Positions 1-12,560 of a DNA stretch of 64,000 nucleotides are shown piece after piece. Positions within the stretch are counted from its first letter, which is position 1. Each line of letters begins with the position of its first letter. Origin of the DNA: Adenanthera pavonina (taxonomy: Eukaryota; Streptophyta; Magnoliopsida; Fabales; Fabaceae); NCBI GenBank assembly GCA_026686845.1, contig JAIVEN010000028.1, forward strand, positions 2,371,001-2,435,000. The letters are read 5' to 3'. Made by a program: the position numbers and the translations under genes. The notes under the pieces were generated by a model. The model searched no databases, was not told where the DNA came from, and saw nothing but the letters and a program-made list of their open reading frames with translations.

Positions 1-1429
1 TATATGCTTAAATTTGTAAAGAGCATTGAGCTCACTAGTTTTTTTAAAATAACAAATAAAATTAGGTGAATCTATCTATAAATATATTCAAATTAGAGGA
101 TAACTGCCAATGAAAATTGGCCTAATTGTAACAATGATAGATTATGGAATGGTATGAGTTTGAATCCCAACTCATATACATGCCAAAAACAAAAAATTAG
201 TTTATCACCATCCACAAAAGAATATTAACATATTAACAAAAATCCAATATCCCTTTCATCAATGTAATTTGACTATGTTAATTGATTCAATTTTTTAATG
301 CAAAAAAGAAATTGAGTCAATTTTTTGCTCTAATAGAAGAATGATTATAGAAAATACATAAGACATCATTATGACAATAACATAAATTTGATTATTACCG
401 CATGAAATAATTTAAAATATTTCCTTCGATCTTAAATGTAAAATTTTTTACCTTGATCTTAAATATAAAATATTTTTTAAAAATATAATACAGTTAACTA
501 ATTTTAAATCACATCTTTAATTTGTATATCCTTAAATATAAGATTTTTTTTTTTTAATAAAAGATGGCTATAGCTCAACATTCTTACAAAGCAATGACTT
601 CACTTCTAAAGGAATAAGCTCAACTTATTAATTAAATTTAAAACAAATATACCAATATACCAATTGATGAAATCATATGGTACTTAATAATAATGTCAAT
701 TAAGTTGGTCAAAGAAATATAATAATCAACCTAGTCACGTGACTCACGTCAACCATGTTATGCCAAAAAGAAAAAAACAGAGAAAGATAGGAAAAATATC
801 GTTCTCCATGGTTTGATAGACCTGAAAAGAATGGGATGCGGAATCAGCTCTGGACTTCTTATGATTTCATTGTTAAAGCTCATGAAACACACCATACACT
901 GTGGAATCAATGAGGAAAAGTCCAAAACACCCTTGGAGCTCGTCTTCTTCCTCTTTGCACACCATAGATGACGAGGACGCAAGACGTAGATGACGAGGAC
1001 GCCCACTTCAAGCTAGCAAATTTGGGCAGTGGCTCCTGGATCATAGTGCCGGATCCATCGTTGAACCCATACCGATTGCCAAATATGCTTCCTCTTTTGC
1101 TCATTGTTCCATATCGCAATGTCAATGGTAGCCCCTGATTGCGACAATGTCAACCTCCAAGGCATTAGGTGGAGGAATAGTGTAGTGGTGGCCATGGTGT
1201 GTTGTGATCTAATATATGGGTTAACGATGAGGAAAGGGTGAGGAAGGGTTTTGGGGTTCTTTAATTATTTATTTTACATAAGGGGTAATATTGTCATTTC
1301 ATTTTACACAATACACATAAATAAAAATGATGCCAAATTTTATCTATTTTTTTCTAATACACCAAATGTATTTTATCATTCTCATTCTTACTCTTATTCA
1401 TATTCCCATTTTCATTCATATCTCATTTT
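1..1429. other. AT-rich intergenic spacer, no gene recognised
   Basis: No coding exon chain is supported. A less AT-rich patch at about 840-1200 has overlapping short minus-strand frames (an ATG at 1195 opens 60 codons) that I cannot match to any family. It may be a decayed exon or transposon fragment. The rest is AT-rich with short homopolymer runs. Confidence 0.5.
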
Positions 1430-1660
1430 AGGGAAAATTAAGGTTTTAGTGCCTATTGTTTACATTGGTTTTGAAATCAGTCATTGTAGTTTTTTTTTTA
1501 AGATCAATCCTCATAAAATACCATCGTTACATAGTTTGTCCTCTAACATTCAGAACGTTAGGAGATTGGTCCCTCAAGCTGTCCAAATGTGCAAACGCCG
1601 TCAATAATGGGCTGAGATGTAAATGATGAAATAAATTGGTGCCATCCATCAATCCCTTTT
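1430..1660 (-). repeat. Dispersed repeat D, copy 1
   Basis: The reverse complement of this stretch matches 13745-13987 plus 14437-14520 with scattered differences. The shared blocks include the words CATCTCAGCCCATTATT and GGACAAACTATGTAACG and the phrase around ACTGATTTCAAAA. Copies 1 and 2 lie in opposite orientation on either side of the copia element. The class is unknown. The style (non-coding, word-level conservation) suggests an old LTR or LARD remnant. Confidence 0.7.
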
Positions 1661-2721
1661 TCTACACATGAGCACTCTCTTTTAACGAACAAAACAACAT
1701 ATGATATGTGGAACAACACAAAGGAGTAGGGCATTCATGGGCGCTTTGGAAAGGGAAGCTTGGAGCCTGCTGGTGGTGGAGGCCTACAAGGGTTGAGCCA
1801 TGTTGAGAAGACACATCTCATGCTAAGAAGACACAAACCTCGAAGGCAAGGTGATGGGGAATGGATAATTCTGATAATTAAGATTATTTATTTTTATCAT
1901 AAAATAATTAGAATTTTTAATAAATATATTTTGTTACAATATTTGGATTTAATTTAGTTTATTTTGAATTTATTAGGATTTAGATTTTGTTATTTATTTA
2001 TTTATTTATAAGATTTAGTCATTTGAATTATGATTTATCTTTTATTTAGATTTGATATAATTTAAAAAAAAAAGATATTTTATCTTCGAACTCTAGTAGA
2101 ATTAAGATTTGAGTTCTATAAATAACAATTTCACTACTTAGTTGTATTCAAAACTTTAATTATTAATTTAAGTTATACCTTTAATAAATTCTCTCTTTTC
2201 TTGAAAATTCTTCCTGTTTAGGGCTAATCATTGAAGATAATCATAGATCGGAGGCAAAAGTCTAATCGGTGGAGTTAGATAATAAGTAGTGGGATATTAA
2301 ACATATTTAGAATCGAGGTAGTGGGGTATGAAAAAAACTTTTATGCAAAATTTTTAGCTACCTAGAGTGCATGCGTTGCCATCTTATTCATTCATATTGA
2401 TCCTAATAGTGATAGACCCATTATTGTCATCAACCTTGATGGGACTGGGAAGGAGGGTGCAGTTCTGTATTCAATGAATTCAAATTTAGAACCTCAATTG
2501 GTTTTTCCTTTATATGCAATTGTAGTATATTGATCTCCGATCATGAATCTCAAAGGGTCACAGTTGTATCTACTAAAGTAAAAGACATATTTATTTGAGA
2601 AATATTAACAATAATAATATTTTAAAATTTAAATTCATTTCTATAATCAGACTTCTTAGATAATGCCATTTATTTTTTAAGCAATAAATTATATATTACA
2701 TAATTCAAAATTCATATAATG
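1661..2721. other. AT-rich spacer with a possible decayed LTR
   Basis: No gene is seen. Around 1960-2235 the sequence has an LTR-like texture: T/A-rich blocks, then a TATA-like CTATAAATAAC at about 2115 followed by a pyrimidine-rich stretch. I could not define ends or a target duplication, so this is only a suggestion. Confidence 0.3.
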
Positions 2722-2726
2722 TTATT

Positions 2727-2944
2727 TGTTATCAATATAAATCATGATGGTTATCTATTATCCCACAATATTTTTTGGTTATTTTATCATATATCATATT
2801 ATCTAGTTTTTGGATTTTTAATTGTAAACTTATGCCTATAAATAGAAGGTACCCCAGTTGTATTCTACACATCAATTATTAGAAAATTTTCTTCTTATCT
2901 CATTCTCTCATTCTATTTTTCCTCCTCTTCTATGTTTTATAATA
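2727..2944 (+). repeat. 5' LTR of the copia element
   Basis: This 218-bp repeat aligns end to end with 12818-13040. It starts TGTTATCAATAT, contains a TATA-like CTATAAATAGAAG near 2838, then a shared block TTCTACACATCAATTATTAG, and ends TTTTATAATA. The last dinucleotide is TA where the right LTR has CA, which I read as decay. A 5-bp duplication TTATT precedes it. Confidence 0.9.
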
Positions 2945-2957
2945 CGTTATCAGCACG
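2945..2957 (+). other. Primer binding site, probable half-tRNA-Ile type
   Basis: CGTTATCAGCACG follows the LTR immediately. It lacks the TGG that marks priming by an intact tRNA 3' CCA end. It is complementary to the anticodon arm of eukaryotic tRNA-Ile (I/A)AU as I remember it, with C opposite position 34, which is inosine in mature cytosolic tRNA-Ile. Priming by a cleaved tRNA is known for Drosophila copia (initiator Met). The tRNA-Ile assignment is inference. Confidence 0.6.
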
Positions 2958-3979
2958 AACACTAACTCTTATCATTAGGTGTGTGCCTTTATTTTTAATT
3001 GTTCATACACCTATCATTATGACTTGAAAATTAACGCTCATGCCAATGAACATTTCTAATAGAGATGGAGGCACACTCACTTAAATACTAAGCCAATCTT
3101 TGTTATCTTCCCTTGTCAATTATTTATTTGTATAGTTATTTTCTTTTTCTTCTGTTTTAAATTACTTTCTTGTTTTCTTTTTGACCTAATTTTTTAAGAT
3201 AGAAAAAGTGTACCACATCCAGAAGTATGGGATATCATTTAGTAAAGCCGATCCTTAAGACATCTGCACAAAACATATTGTAGATTCAGAAGATGTCTAC
3301 ATTCAAAATTTATAAAATAGATCTTGAAGTTATTCACATAGAGTACGAAGTAGATCCTGAAAATCTACATTTAAATTCACTCATATATTTATTTACTTTT
3401 ACTTACTTAAATTATTTTATCGTGAAATAAATTTGTAGCTATCATATCCATACATATTTGTTGTCCTAATTGGAGTAAAAAGAACTCGCATAATTGACAC
3501 TCTTTGTTCTCAACACAATCTAATAAATTGTTTTAATTTAGTATATCACATATGATTCTGTTTTAAATAGTTTTTGTTGCATTGATATAGTATTAATCAC
3601 GAATTATGCTGTAGATCAATACTATAAATATAAAGTCAATATATTCATAAATACTCATGTTATATATGTGTGTATGCTTTGTACCTATCTTAATTAATGT
3701 GATAGATATATCCTGTATTTCCCTTATTTTGGTTGGTTCCCTTCACTCCTTAAAAAGCATATTATACTTTTAAGGTTGTTATGTGTTCATAACAAAGGTT
3801 GTTATGTATTCATACTTAACCTTAATTCTTTGCCGTTCTCATTTATTAATTTATGAATATGTCTGATTTTTTTATAAATCATAAATTTAGTTTTAGTGAA
3901 TGTTTCCGAATTATATTTATTCTCATTTTTATGATAGCACAAACTTGTTAAACTTAGCAAAACTTGAATTCGTAGCATT

Positions 3980-4576
3980 GGATACTACTATAAATAATTA
4001 TTTATCCTGGGTTTGGATGCCGAAATTCTCTTAGATGCAAATGGTCCTGGGAAGACTATTAAATAAGCAAATGCCACATCCGATCAAAATAAGGCAAATG
4101 TAATGATTTTCCTACGTTATCACCTCCACGAAGGGTTAAAGGCTAAGTATCTTACAGTAAAAAACCCTCTTGTCCTGTGGAAAAGCCTAAAAGAAAGGTT
4201 TGATAGCTTAACAACTATCATTCTTCTTAGGGTCAGTTATGAATAGATGCATCTGCACTTACAAGATTTTAAAACTGTAAGTGAGTATAACTCAACTATG
4301 TTTGGAATCAGTTTTAAACTCAACCTACATGGAGAAACAATCACTGATGCTGACATGCTAGAAAAAGCATTCTTCACTTTTCATGCATCCAACATACACT
4401 TGCAATAATAGTACCATGAAAAATGCTTTAAGAAATATTCTGAGTTGAAATCATACCCCTTGGTGGTTAAGTAAAACAATGAACTTTTGATGAAAAACCA
4501 TGAGTCACACCCGACTAGCACTACTCTATTCCCTAAAGTGAATATAGCAACATATGGCCACCATGCTTGTGGGCAA
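3980..4576 (+). pseudogene. copia gag, N-terminal part (broken)
   Basis: Conceptual translation, interrupted by several stops, follows the plant copia gag core (UBN2-type capsid region), including the stretch that reads like LVLWKSLKERFD near 4170. The reading ends where a foreign insertion begins, in a Gly/His-rich stretch around 4550-4576. The missing C-terminal half resumes at 8475. Gag would form the particle that packages the element RNA. No intact start or frame survives. Confidence 0.8.
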
Positions 4577-7500
4577 TATCGTACCCAATTTTTAATTTCC
4601 CAATATGGAAAATCAAAACAAAATAGAGTCGTCGCCAAAATTTTTTAAAAAGAAATTTTGGAAAAACCTTTTAAAAAAATGGTCTACAAAACAAAAAAAG
4701 TTTCGGAGTCGATTGCATTATAGGATAAGTGTTAGGCACCCCATAATACTTGTTCATAAGAACAGTTACTTTAAGTTGATTATACAAATTAATGTAGCCT
4801 TAAAATTATTTTAATTACTTTTATTAAATACATAGAGAAAGAGATAAAATAACAAATTAAAAGAAAAAGAAATATTTTTATTTACAAAATCGGATTTGAC
4901 CTAGAATGAAACTCTATAACCTATGTACCCTATAAGGGATCAAAGTTCACATAGTTTAGGGATAAAAATTTGTATCATTTGGTTGGTATATTTTTTTAAG
5001 CGAAAAATTATATATCTCATTTGAAAAAAATTTTATGGGTTTTTATTTTTTAATTTATGAAAAATGAATTTTATTTATTTAAGAAAATCATTTTACTTTA
5101 TTAATTTCATTAGTAACCATGTGGAGATTCTAGAATCACACTTGATAACCATTTAACTTGTATACCCACGAAGATTCCCATAATATCACATATATATATA
5201 TATAAATATATTATGAAGTTATTTTTCTTTAAAAAAATCTTTTTATTTAAGATATATATTCAACCTTCCAAAATTTAAGGAAACTTTTATTATTTAATGA
5301 AACATTTATCATATTGATTTCAAATATATAGGGTTTAAAAAATATATTTTTCAAAAAAAGTATATATAATTTAATTAATATACGTGCGAAAGCAAATCAC
5401 AACATGCAGTAAATCCATTAACCTAAATATCCCAAAGGTTCCAAAAACCTCACGTGTAACTTTAAAAAAAAATTATCATATTATTTTGAAAATTTTCATT
5501 TAAAATAGATACTTACCTTTGTAAAACCAAGGAATCCTTTGTTATTTTGATTAGAATAAAAGCACATAGGTCCAAGAATATTTTTTTAACAAAACATATA
5601 GAATTTTTATTTTCAAATATACATGTGACTTGATTGGTATAGCCATGGAGGTTTATTGCCAAACACGATAATAAATTCAAGTATCTATCAAGACTCAAAA
5701 ATCCCACATATAATATTATCTTTTAGGAAATCAAGCATAAAAAAATAAATAATAATAACAATAAAATAAAACAAGTATACATAAAGATTTTATGAAGGCT
5801 CCTATAACTTCATAAAAATTAAAATAAAAACAATATTACCACATTTTCCATGAAAAGGTTAAGACCAAAATCATTAGCCAAATTACTTCTCCCTTTGCTT
5901 TCACGTCAACAAGCCACAAAAGATGGTCATCCAAGAAAGTCATTAAAAGTACATATTTATATACCAATTATGTTGTACCTTGTTGTTCACCACCATGATA
6001 TACCGTAAGTGTACGGGCCGAAGTCTAGTAAAGTGATGAGTGAGTATCGTTTCTGCAGGGACTTAAATCACAAAGTGGTCAAACATTAGACATTGCATTT
6101 TTGAATAATTTGAGCAACATAAATTAAAAGTTTGCTATTCAATTAATATCAACTATGCGTAACAAGCGTATAAAATTAACAGCAAGAACAACTAAGACTT
6201 TAGAGATTCAAAGAGATCTAGGATTATTCATTCCCCTTGTATTTCACGAATACCCGCTTAAGCTCTTTTTACAATTGCTCTTAATACAAAATTATGTTAG
6301 TCAGGATGCTAGTTTAACTATCTGTGTTCTCTCGAATCTCCAAATAGCTGTTCAGTTTAATTAATTAAGTAATCTCTTACTAGTTAATTAAACTCTCATG
6401 TTCACTTCAAATCCTAATTCACTATATGAGGTTAATGAGTATATCTCTATCCCATTAACAAAACTCAAAACTCGTCACTTAACTAAACAAGATTCAAGTT
6501 CTCACATGACCTAACTCAAGTTCTCTATGTAAGTTAACTTTCTCAAGCATAACTTAAATAAACTAGACAATCTTATTGATGGCCAAGCAATAAGAGGCAT
6601 TAAGATTAGAGGTAAATCAACATAAAGATTGCATTAATCACAATTATAATAGAGAAATGAATATTCAATCCATACAAGGGTTCAGAATAATCCTAGAGAG
6701 AAAGTACTAGCCACTTATGTTCAACAACATCGTAACCATGTGTATCCCAATAAACATCATTATCGAACAAAGCTGAAACAAGAAGGAAGAAGATGCAAGG
6801 GAACCAAGAGGGAAGCTTTAATCTCCTCCAACTCCAAACTTCAAACCTTCGCTTCAATCTCCTTCAAGAAGAGTCAAACCCTAGCACACCCAAGTTCTCC
6901 CAGAAGAGTTCTCCCCAGTCTCTCCCGTGCCCTCGCTCTTCGTCGCCTTGTATTTCGTCAACTCCCCCTCAAATACTGCGTTCGAGTGAAGCTTTGCATT
7001 TTGCTGACGAGGGTTCGCGCCGCGGCTACAGGATCCTGGCCGCGGCCTCATATCATTTGGATGGGTTGTTTCGTTCACGGTTGGTCATGAGGCCGCGGCT
7101 TGGTGAATTTGGGCTTAACCCTTGTCTGTCACTGTCTGCTTTAGGCCGCGGCCTCATTCTTTCAGCCGCGGTGTGGACTCTCCAGAAGCTCATTCCCTCT
7201 TTTCTTCTGTGTTCTCCAAAAGCGCACTCCAATCCAATCTTATCCCATGCTTTCCTATTAGGCCTACAATAAAGATGAGGATTTAAAATTCTTTCATGGA
7301 GATAAAAATAATGCATCATCAGATAAAAATATACTATCATGAATCATTAGCATCAATAGGATTACAATTCACATTTTCCTAACCTGAGCATGAAGTATAT
7401 ACATATATGAATGCGTAACAACAGAAAAAGGTGCTGAAATGATGTAATTTGGTATGATTAACACTTGTGTTTTGGGAGTATTGGATAATATAATATTGTT

Positions 7501-8469
7501 GTATCCCCACAAATTAATTAATGTATTAACTAGTATTAAAAAAAAACTTTCAACTTTGGCCAAGTTCTCATAGTTAAAGAACGCAAAGTTCACCATATAT
7601 ATAATCCATTAACAGTGGCAAAAATAAATAAATAAAGTTAATGCTCAGTGATTCATTACTTGGAATAAAGGTAAGAAGAGAAAAGAGTTAGATAAAATAT
7701 TCACATCACAAATATATCTCCATCTATTGTAAGATGTTTACTAGTATGATTAGTTTACTTCATGGATCTGACCAAAACATGAAATTTGGGATCCATCATA
7801 AGCAAACTCATAAAAAAAAAGATAGCATATTTTATTTTATCTAAAAGGCAAGCCATTAGAAAATCTCAATTATGCAATAAGATGGAATAAAGGGAAGAAA
7901 GAAAAGGAGAAAAAAGAAAAGAAATAAAAATATTTTCTTCATTACCTCCCGTGACTTCCTTCGTTTATGTTCTTCTTCTTTTCTTTTCTTTTTTTCTTTT
8001 TTCTTTCAACTCTCCTTCCCTCCCCCTCTTTCTTATTCTTTTCTCTCACTCTTTCGTCCCCTTTCGCTCAATCTCTTTTTTATTTTGATTCTTTTGTTGA
8101 TGTCCTCTTTTATTATCTTGCCTCTATTTGTAATGTCAAAAGGAAATTATTTAATTAATGCTTCAAAATCATAAAAATCTCTTTTATTATTTTTCTTTTA
8201 TATTCACATTAAGATTGATTGATTTACTTTCTTTTTTCATTAGTACTCTAATATCAAATATCAATCCATGATTTTTTTTTATTGCTTTTTTAGCTTTATA
8301 AAAATCTCAAAAAGAAAAAAATCACAACTGCTCAAGATATGGCAATCTTTGAGAGATATTATTATTTTTTATTATTTTATTTTATGAAAACTCTCTTTCT
8401 TTTCTTTTCATATTTATTAAAAAAATAATTTAAAAAAAAAAGAGACTCGGACAAAATACGTTGTTCACA
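4577..8469. mobile_element. 3.9-kb insertion inside copia gag
   Basis: Gag homology stops at about 4576 and resumes at about 8475. The 5 bases GGCAA occur at both junctions (4572-4576 and 8470-8474), fitting a target duplication, and the insert ends in CA though it starts TA. It contains a leader-like segment (4590-4790, with GGAGTCGATTGC and TTAGGCACCCC) and a second dispersed motif at 6000-6065 (AAGTGTACGGGCC then GAGTGAGTATCG). From memory, both word sets recur in non-coding, LARD-like plant repeats. No transposase or polymerase is recognised. It may itself be composite. Confidence 0.6.
6793..7272 (+). other. GC-rich island with five CCGCGG sites inside the insertion
   Basis: A 159-codon open frame spans this stretch, but the composition (GC-rich, repeated GGCCGCGGCCTCAT-like words between about 7018 and 7175) explains the absence of stops. 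I see no protein family in it. I treat it as non-coding repeat sequence of the inserted element rather than a gene. Confidence 0.5.
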
Positions 8470-8474
8470 GGCAA

Positions 8475-8909
8475 TCTCATGGTTGTGGACCTAATCACAG
8501 TCATCATCATAGTCGTGGTCATGGTCATGGTCAAGGTCGTGGACATGGTCATGGATGGGGACAAGGTCCAAGTGGTAATATGCAAAACACAAATTCTCAC
8601 CCAAAGCTACAAATTGAGAAAAATAATAAGAGAAAGGGTGGACAAAATAAAAGAAATGTTGAAAACAAATGTTATCGCTGTAGTGGAATTAGTTATTGGG
8701 CTCGTACCTGTCGTACTTCAAAGTACCTTATTGATCTTTATCAAGAACCCCTTAAAAGGAAAAACAAAATGGACATAAACTTTGCATCTTATGACAGTGA
8801 TTCTGATTATGGAAATATGGAAATCTCCCACTTGGATGTTGCTAATTTCTTTACTAACCTAGATGGAAAGATTGATCACCTGATTGGTGATGAAACTGTC
8901 CAAAAATAA
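8475..8909 (+). pseudogene. copia gag, C-terminal part with zinc knuckle
   Basis: Two overlapping frames together continue gag: a Gly/His-rich run (8475-8580), a basic stretch, then a zinc knuckle at 8670-8711 with spacing C-X2-C-X4-(H)-X4-C. The histidine position is Tyr (TAT, 8694-8696), a C-to-T change from CAT that would impair zinc binding. The frame shifts between about 8560 and 8590, and a stop ends it at 8907-8909. Nucleic-acid binding by gag would therefore be lost. Confidence 0.8.
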
Positions 8910-9107
8910 ATTATGTTGAATTTTATTTTCAACATTGTCTCTTCTAGAACATTTAAGTTTTTTGTATTTTCGGTTGAAATTTATGTTTTAAGTATTATTA
9001 GAAATTTGAAAGTTTATGACTTATTTATAAAATTTATGAATTTACATATTTTAAGTTTATTAGTAATAACTTCTTATATTTATTTTTAATGTTCTTGAAG
9101 AATAGCT

Positions 9108-9404
9108 ATTTTGTTGGTTGGCAACAACATTAGTTATAAGGATATTTGTTTTGCAAATAGTGCTATGACACATACAATTCTCAAATATATGAATAATTTT
9201 TTGAATTTGATAATGCAAGAAACATATGTCAATACAATATCCGGTAGTACAAAACTAATTGAGGGCTCTGGAAGAGTCAATATAATATTAAAAAGAGGAA
9301 CAAAATTGCAAAGTGAGAATGTATTAGATTCCTCTAAGTCTTATAGAAATTTATTGAGTTTTAGAGATATTCGTAAAAATGGATATCATATTGAGACAAC
9401 CTAA
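9108..9404 (+). pseudogene. copia aspartic protease region
   Basis: About 97 open codons match the region of plant copia polyproteins that holds the aspartic protease and leads into the pre-integrase domain. The usual Asp-Ser-Ala-Thr-Thr-His signature reads Asn-Ser-Ala-Met-Thr-His, with Asn encoded by AAT at 9156-9158. The catalytic aspartate is therefore lost by a single G-to-A change. The listed TTG start is not meaningful, because the domain is normally part of a continuous polyprotein. Confidence 0.8.
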
Positions 9405-9429
9405 TGAAAAAGATGTCGAATAACTTTAT

Positions 9430-10460
9430 ATTACGAGAACTATCTCGAATAAAATATGTGTATTTGAAAAATTGACAGCATTTTCCTTTAGTTTGTACTA
9501 CACGAATATTAATACAATTGAATCACAGGCCATTGTAAACCAAAAGTTTACAAATACTATGTTCATTGTTTCGCATAACTAGTTGGACCATCCCTGTTCA
9601 ATTATGATGCAAAGAATAATAAAAAATACACTTGAACATGACTTGAAGAACCAACAGATTCTTTAATCTAATAGTTTTTCACATCCTACTTGTTCCCAAG
9701 GAAAACTAATTACTCAACCATAACAGACAAAATTTGGGAGTGAATCAGTCAACTTTTTAGAGCATATGTAGGCCGATATTTGTGGGTTAATCCACCCACC
9801 ATGTGGACTATTTAGATATTTCCTAATTTTAATTGATGTATCAACTAAATGGTCACATGTTTGTTTATTGTCAACATGCAACCATGTGTTTGCGAGACTA
9901 TTTTTCCAATTAATTAGACTAAGGGCTCATTTCCTTGACTACCGAATTAAGAAAATACGCCTTGACAATGTTGTTGAATTTACATCACAAGCTTCTAATG
10001 ATTATTGTATGTCTGTTGAAATTAAGGTCGAACATCTTGTAGCATACGTTCATACACAAAATGGACTTACAGAATCATTTATTAAATAATTTGAATTAAT
10101 TACAAGACCATTGCTTATAAGATCAAAACTCCCAATATCTGCTTAAGGCATGCAATTCTGCATGCTGCAACATTGATTCGCTTTAGGCTAACAAGCTATG
10201 GACAATCCTCCCCTTTACAAACGGTTCTTGGTCAGAAACCTAATATTTCCCATTTAAGAGTATTTGGATGTGCGGTTTATGTACCAATTGCTCCACTACA
10301 ACGCACTAAGATGAGACCTTAGAGAAAATTAGGGATATATGTTACATATGAATCTCTGTCAATAATAAGATATCTTGAATTATCAACAGGAAATTTATTC
10401 ACAGAACATTTTCCTAATTGTCACTTTGATGAATCAGTTTTTCCAACATTGAGGGGAGAG
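9430..10460 (+). pseudogene. copia integrase region (broken)
   Basis: Reading across frames with stops shows the copia integrase core. 9868-10089 is an open segment containing the conserved IRLDN and EFTSQ words and the VEHLVAYVHTQNG stretch, followed by the ESF(I)K block with the conserved acidic residue. The next 350 bp continue into the C-terminal part (LRVFGCAVYVP-like words at 10255-10290). Stops and frameshifts prevent a continuous product. Confidence 0.8.
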
Positions 10461-10583
10461 AAGAAGCAGTTGGAAAAAGAAATTAGCTAGAATGAATTAT
10501 CTTTGTCTCATCTAGATCCTCATACAAAGCAATGTGAACAAAAAGTTCAAAAGGTAATTTAATTCTAAAGTTTAGCAAATCAA

Positions 10584-11790
10584 TTGTCAGATGCCTTTAC
10601 TAACCCAAAAAGAGTGACCAAATCAGATATTCCAACCGCTAATGCTCCAGTTAGGATTGATGTCCCTTTTAGACAACCTACTATAAATGGGTTTAAAGTC
10701 CGCATGAAGCGTAGTAGACCTATCAATTCCAAAGATAACAATCCTCGAAAAAGAAAAGGGGCTAAGAAAATAGATGGTAAAATCAAGGAAAAGGAAACTC
10801 TAAAAGAGTTATTAGACACAAATAATGTCTCAACGCCAAATAAGACAAGTCCCTGAAATGGATGATCATAACGAAATCTCAATAAATTATATCATAGATG
10901 GAATCCAATGGGACTTAAATGAAGTCAATGTTGATGATGCTTTCCCATAAAATATTGCACTAAATGTGATGAATGACAATGAGGATCATGAACCAAGGTT
11001 TATTGAAGAATGCAGACAAAGAGATGATTGGCCAAAATGGAAAGGCACAATGAAAGTAGAGTTAAACTCTGTTGAAAAACGTGAAGTCTTTGGACCCGTA
11101 GTTCGCACACTTAAAGATGTAAAACCTATTAGGTATAGATGGGTCTTTGTGTGAAAACTAAAACGAAATAGATGAAATTGTAAGATATAAGGCACAACTC
11201 ATTACTCAAGAATTTTCGCAAAGACTTGGTATTGATTTTGAAGAAATACATTCACTTGAGGTGAATGCAACTACCTTTCGATACCTGATTAGTTTGCCAG
11301 CACATGAAGGGCTTGATTTGCGTCTAATGGATGTTATTACTGCCTCTCTATATGGCTCACTTGATACTGATATTTACATGAAACTCTCTGAAGGGCTTTA
11401 ATTGTTAGAAGCCTAGAATTCTGATTCTCGAGAACAATACTCAATTAAGTTGCATAAATCTCTCTATGAGTTAAAACAATCCAAGTGTATACAGTAAAAT
11501 CGCCTCAGTGAATATTTGTTCAAGGAAAGGTATAAGAATGACCCTATTTGTCCATATATCTTTATGAAAAAATTCAGAAATGAGTAGCTGTAATTGTAGT
11601 TTATATTGATGATATAAATATAATTGGAACTCCTACAGAACTTCCAAAAGCTTTGAATTGCTTAAAGTAAGAATTTGAGATGAACGATTTAGGAAGAACA
11701 AAATTTTGTCTTAAATTACAAATTGAATATTAAAAGATGGTATTTTCATGTATCAAGAGGCATATATAAAACAGGTTCTGAAATGATTTT
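10584..11790 (+). pseudogene. copia reverse transcriptase region (broken)
   Basis: An open linker segment (10584-10856) precedes the polymerase. The reverse transcriptase begins near 10966 with WPKWKGTMKVELNSVEKREV. The active-site motif reads YIDD at 11602-11613 (YVDD in most copia elements). In-frame stops occur, for example at 11152-11154 just after the RYRWVFV block and near 11399. The enzyme would copy element RNA to DNA. Confidence 0.85.
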
Positions 11791-11792
11791 AT

Positions 11793-12560
11793 ATGAATAA
11801 ATCACATCCTTTGAGCACTCCAATTGTCGTTAGATCTTTAGATAAAGACAAAAATCCCTTTAGACCTCAAAAAATGGATGAAGAACTACTTGGTCCAAAA
11901 GTGTTGTATCTTAGTACAATTGGGGTACTGACTTACCTTACTAGTCATACACGACCTGATATATTATTTTTTATTAATCTATTAGCAAGATATATTTTTT
12001 TTACCAATATAAAGGTATTGGAATAGAATCAAACATATCCTACACTACCTTAGAGGTACTATGTATATGAGTTTATTATATTCTAGCAAAGTTAATATGG
12101 ATTTAGTTGGTTATGCAGATGCCGGATTTAGGTTTAATCCCCATAATGGTCGATCCCAAACATGCTACTTGTTTACTTATGGCGGCACAGCTATTTTGTG
12201 GCAATCCATGAAACAAATCGTAGCTATCACATCATCTAATTATGCAGAAATTATGGCAATGAATGAAACAAGTTGAGAATGCATTTTGTTAAGATATGTG
12301 GTCCATCATATACAAAAGCACTTGTGGTCTGTCTTCTGAAAAAATGATCCCAAGAATTATTTGTAAAGATAATGTTGTATGTGTTGCATAGCTGAAAAGG
12401 ATACATTAAAAGAGACAAAACAAAGCACATTTCACTAAAATTTTTCTTCACGTACGATATTCAAAAAAATGAATAAATTAGAATTCAACAAATATGTTCC
12501 AATGATAATCTGGCAGATTTATTGACCAAGTCTCTTCATACTACAACATTTGAGAAACTT
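11793..12560 (+). pseudogene. copia RNase H region (broken)
   Basis: The 11793-12026 segment carries the end of reverse transcriptase (HPLSTP, RPQKMDEELLGP, SHTRPDI). 12061-12276 carries the RNase H core with DLVGYADAGF, RSQTCYLFTYGG and ITSSNYAEIMA. A stop after about 12274 and further damage to about 12560 close the region. The order RT then RNase H at the 3' end supports copia. Confidence 0.8.

Noticed and set aside
1251..1607. 118-codon plus-strand frame
   Set aside because: It overlaps repeat D, which is non-coding in its other copy, and its composition is low complexity with Ser/Tyr runs.
6740..7340. Several overlapping frames of 65-159 codons on both strands
   Set aside because: The GC-rich island in a repeat removes stops by composition. 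No domain is seen in any frame.
10580..10882. 100-codon minus-strand frame
   Set aside because: Antisense to the copia linker before reverse transcriptase.
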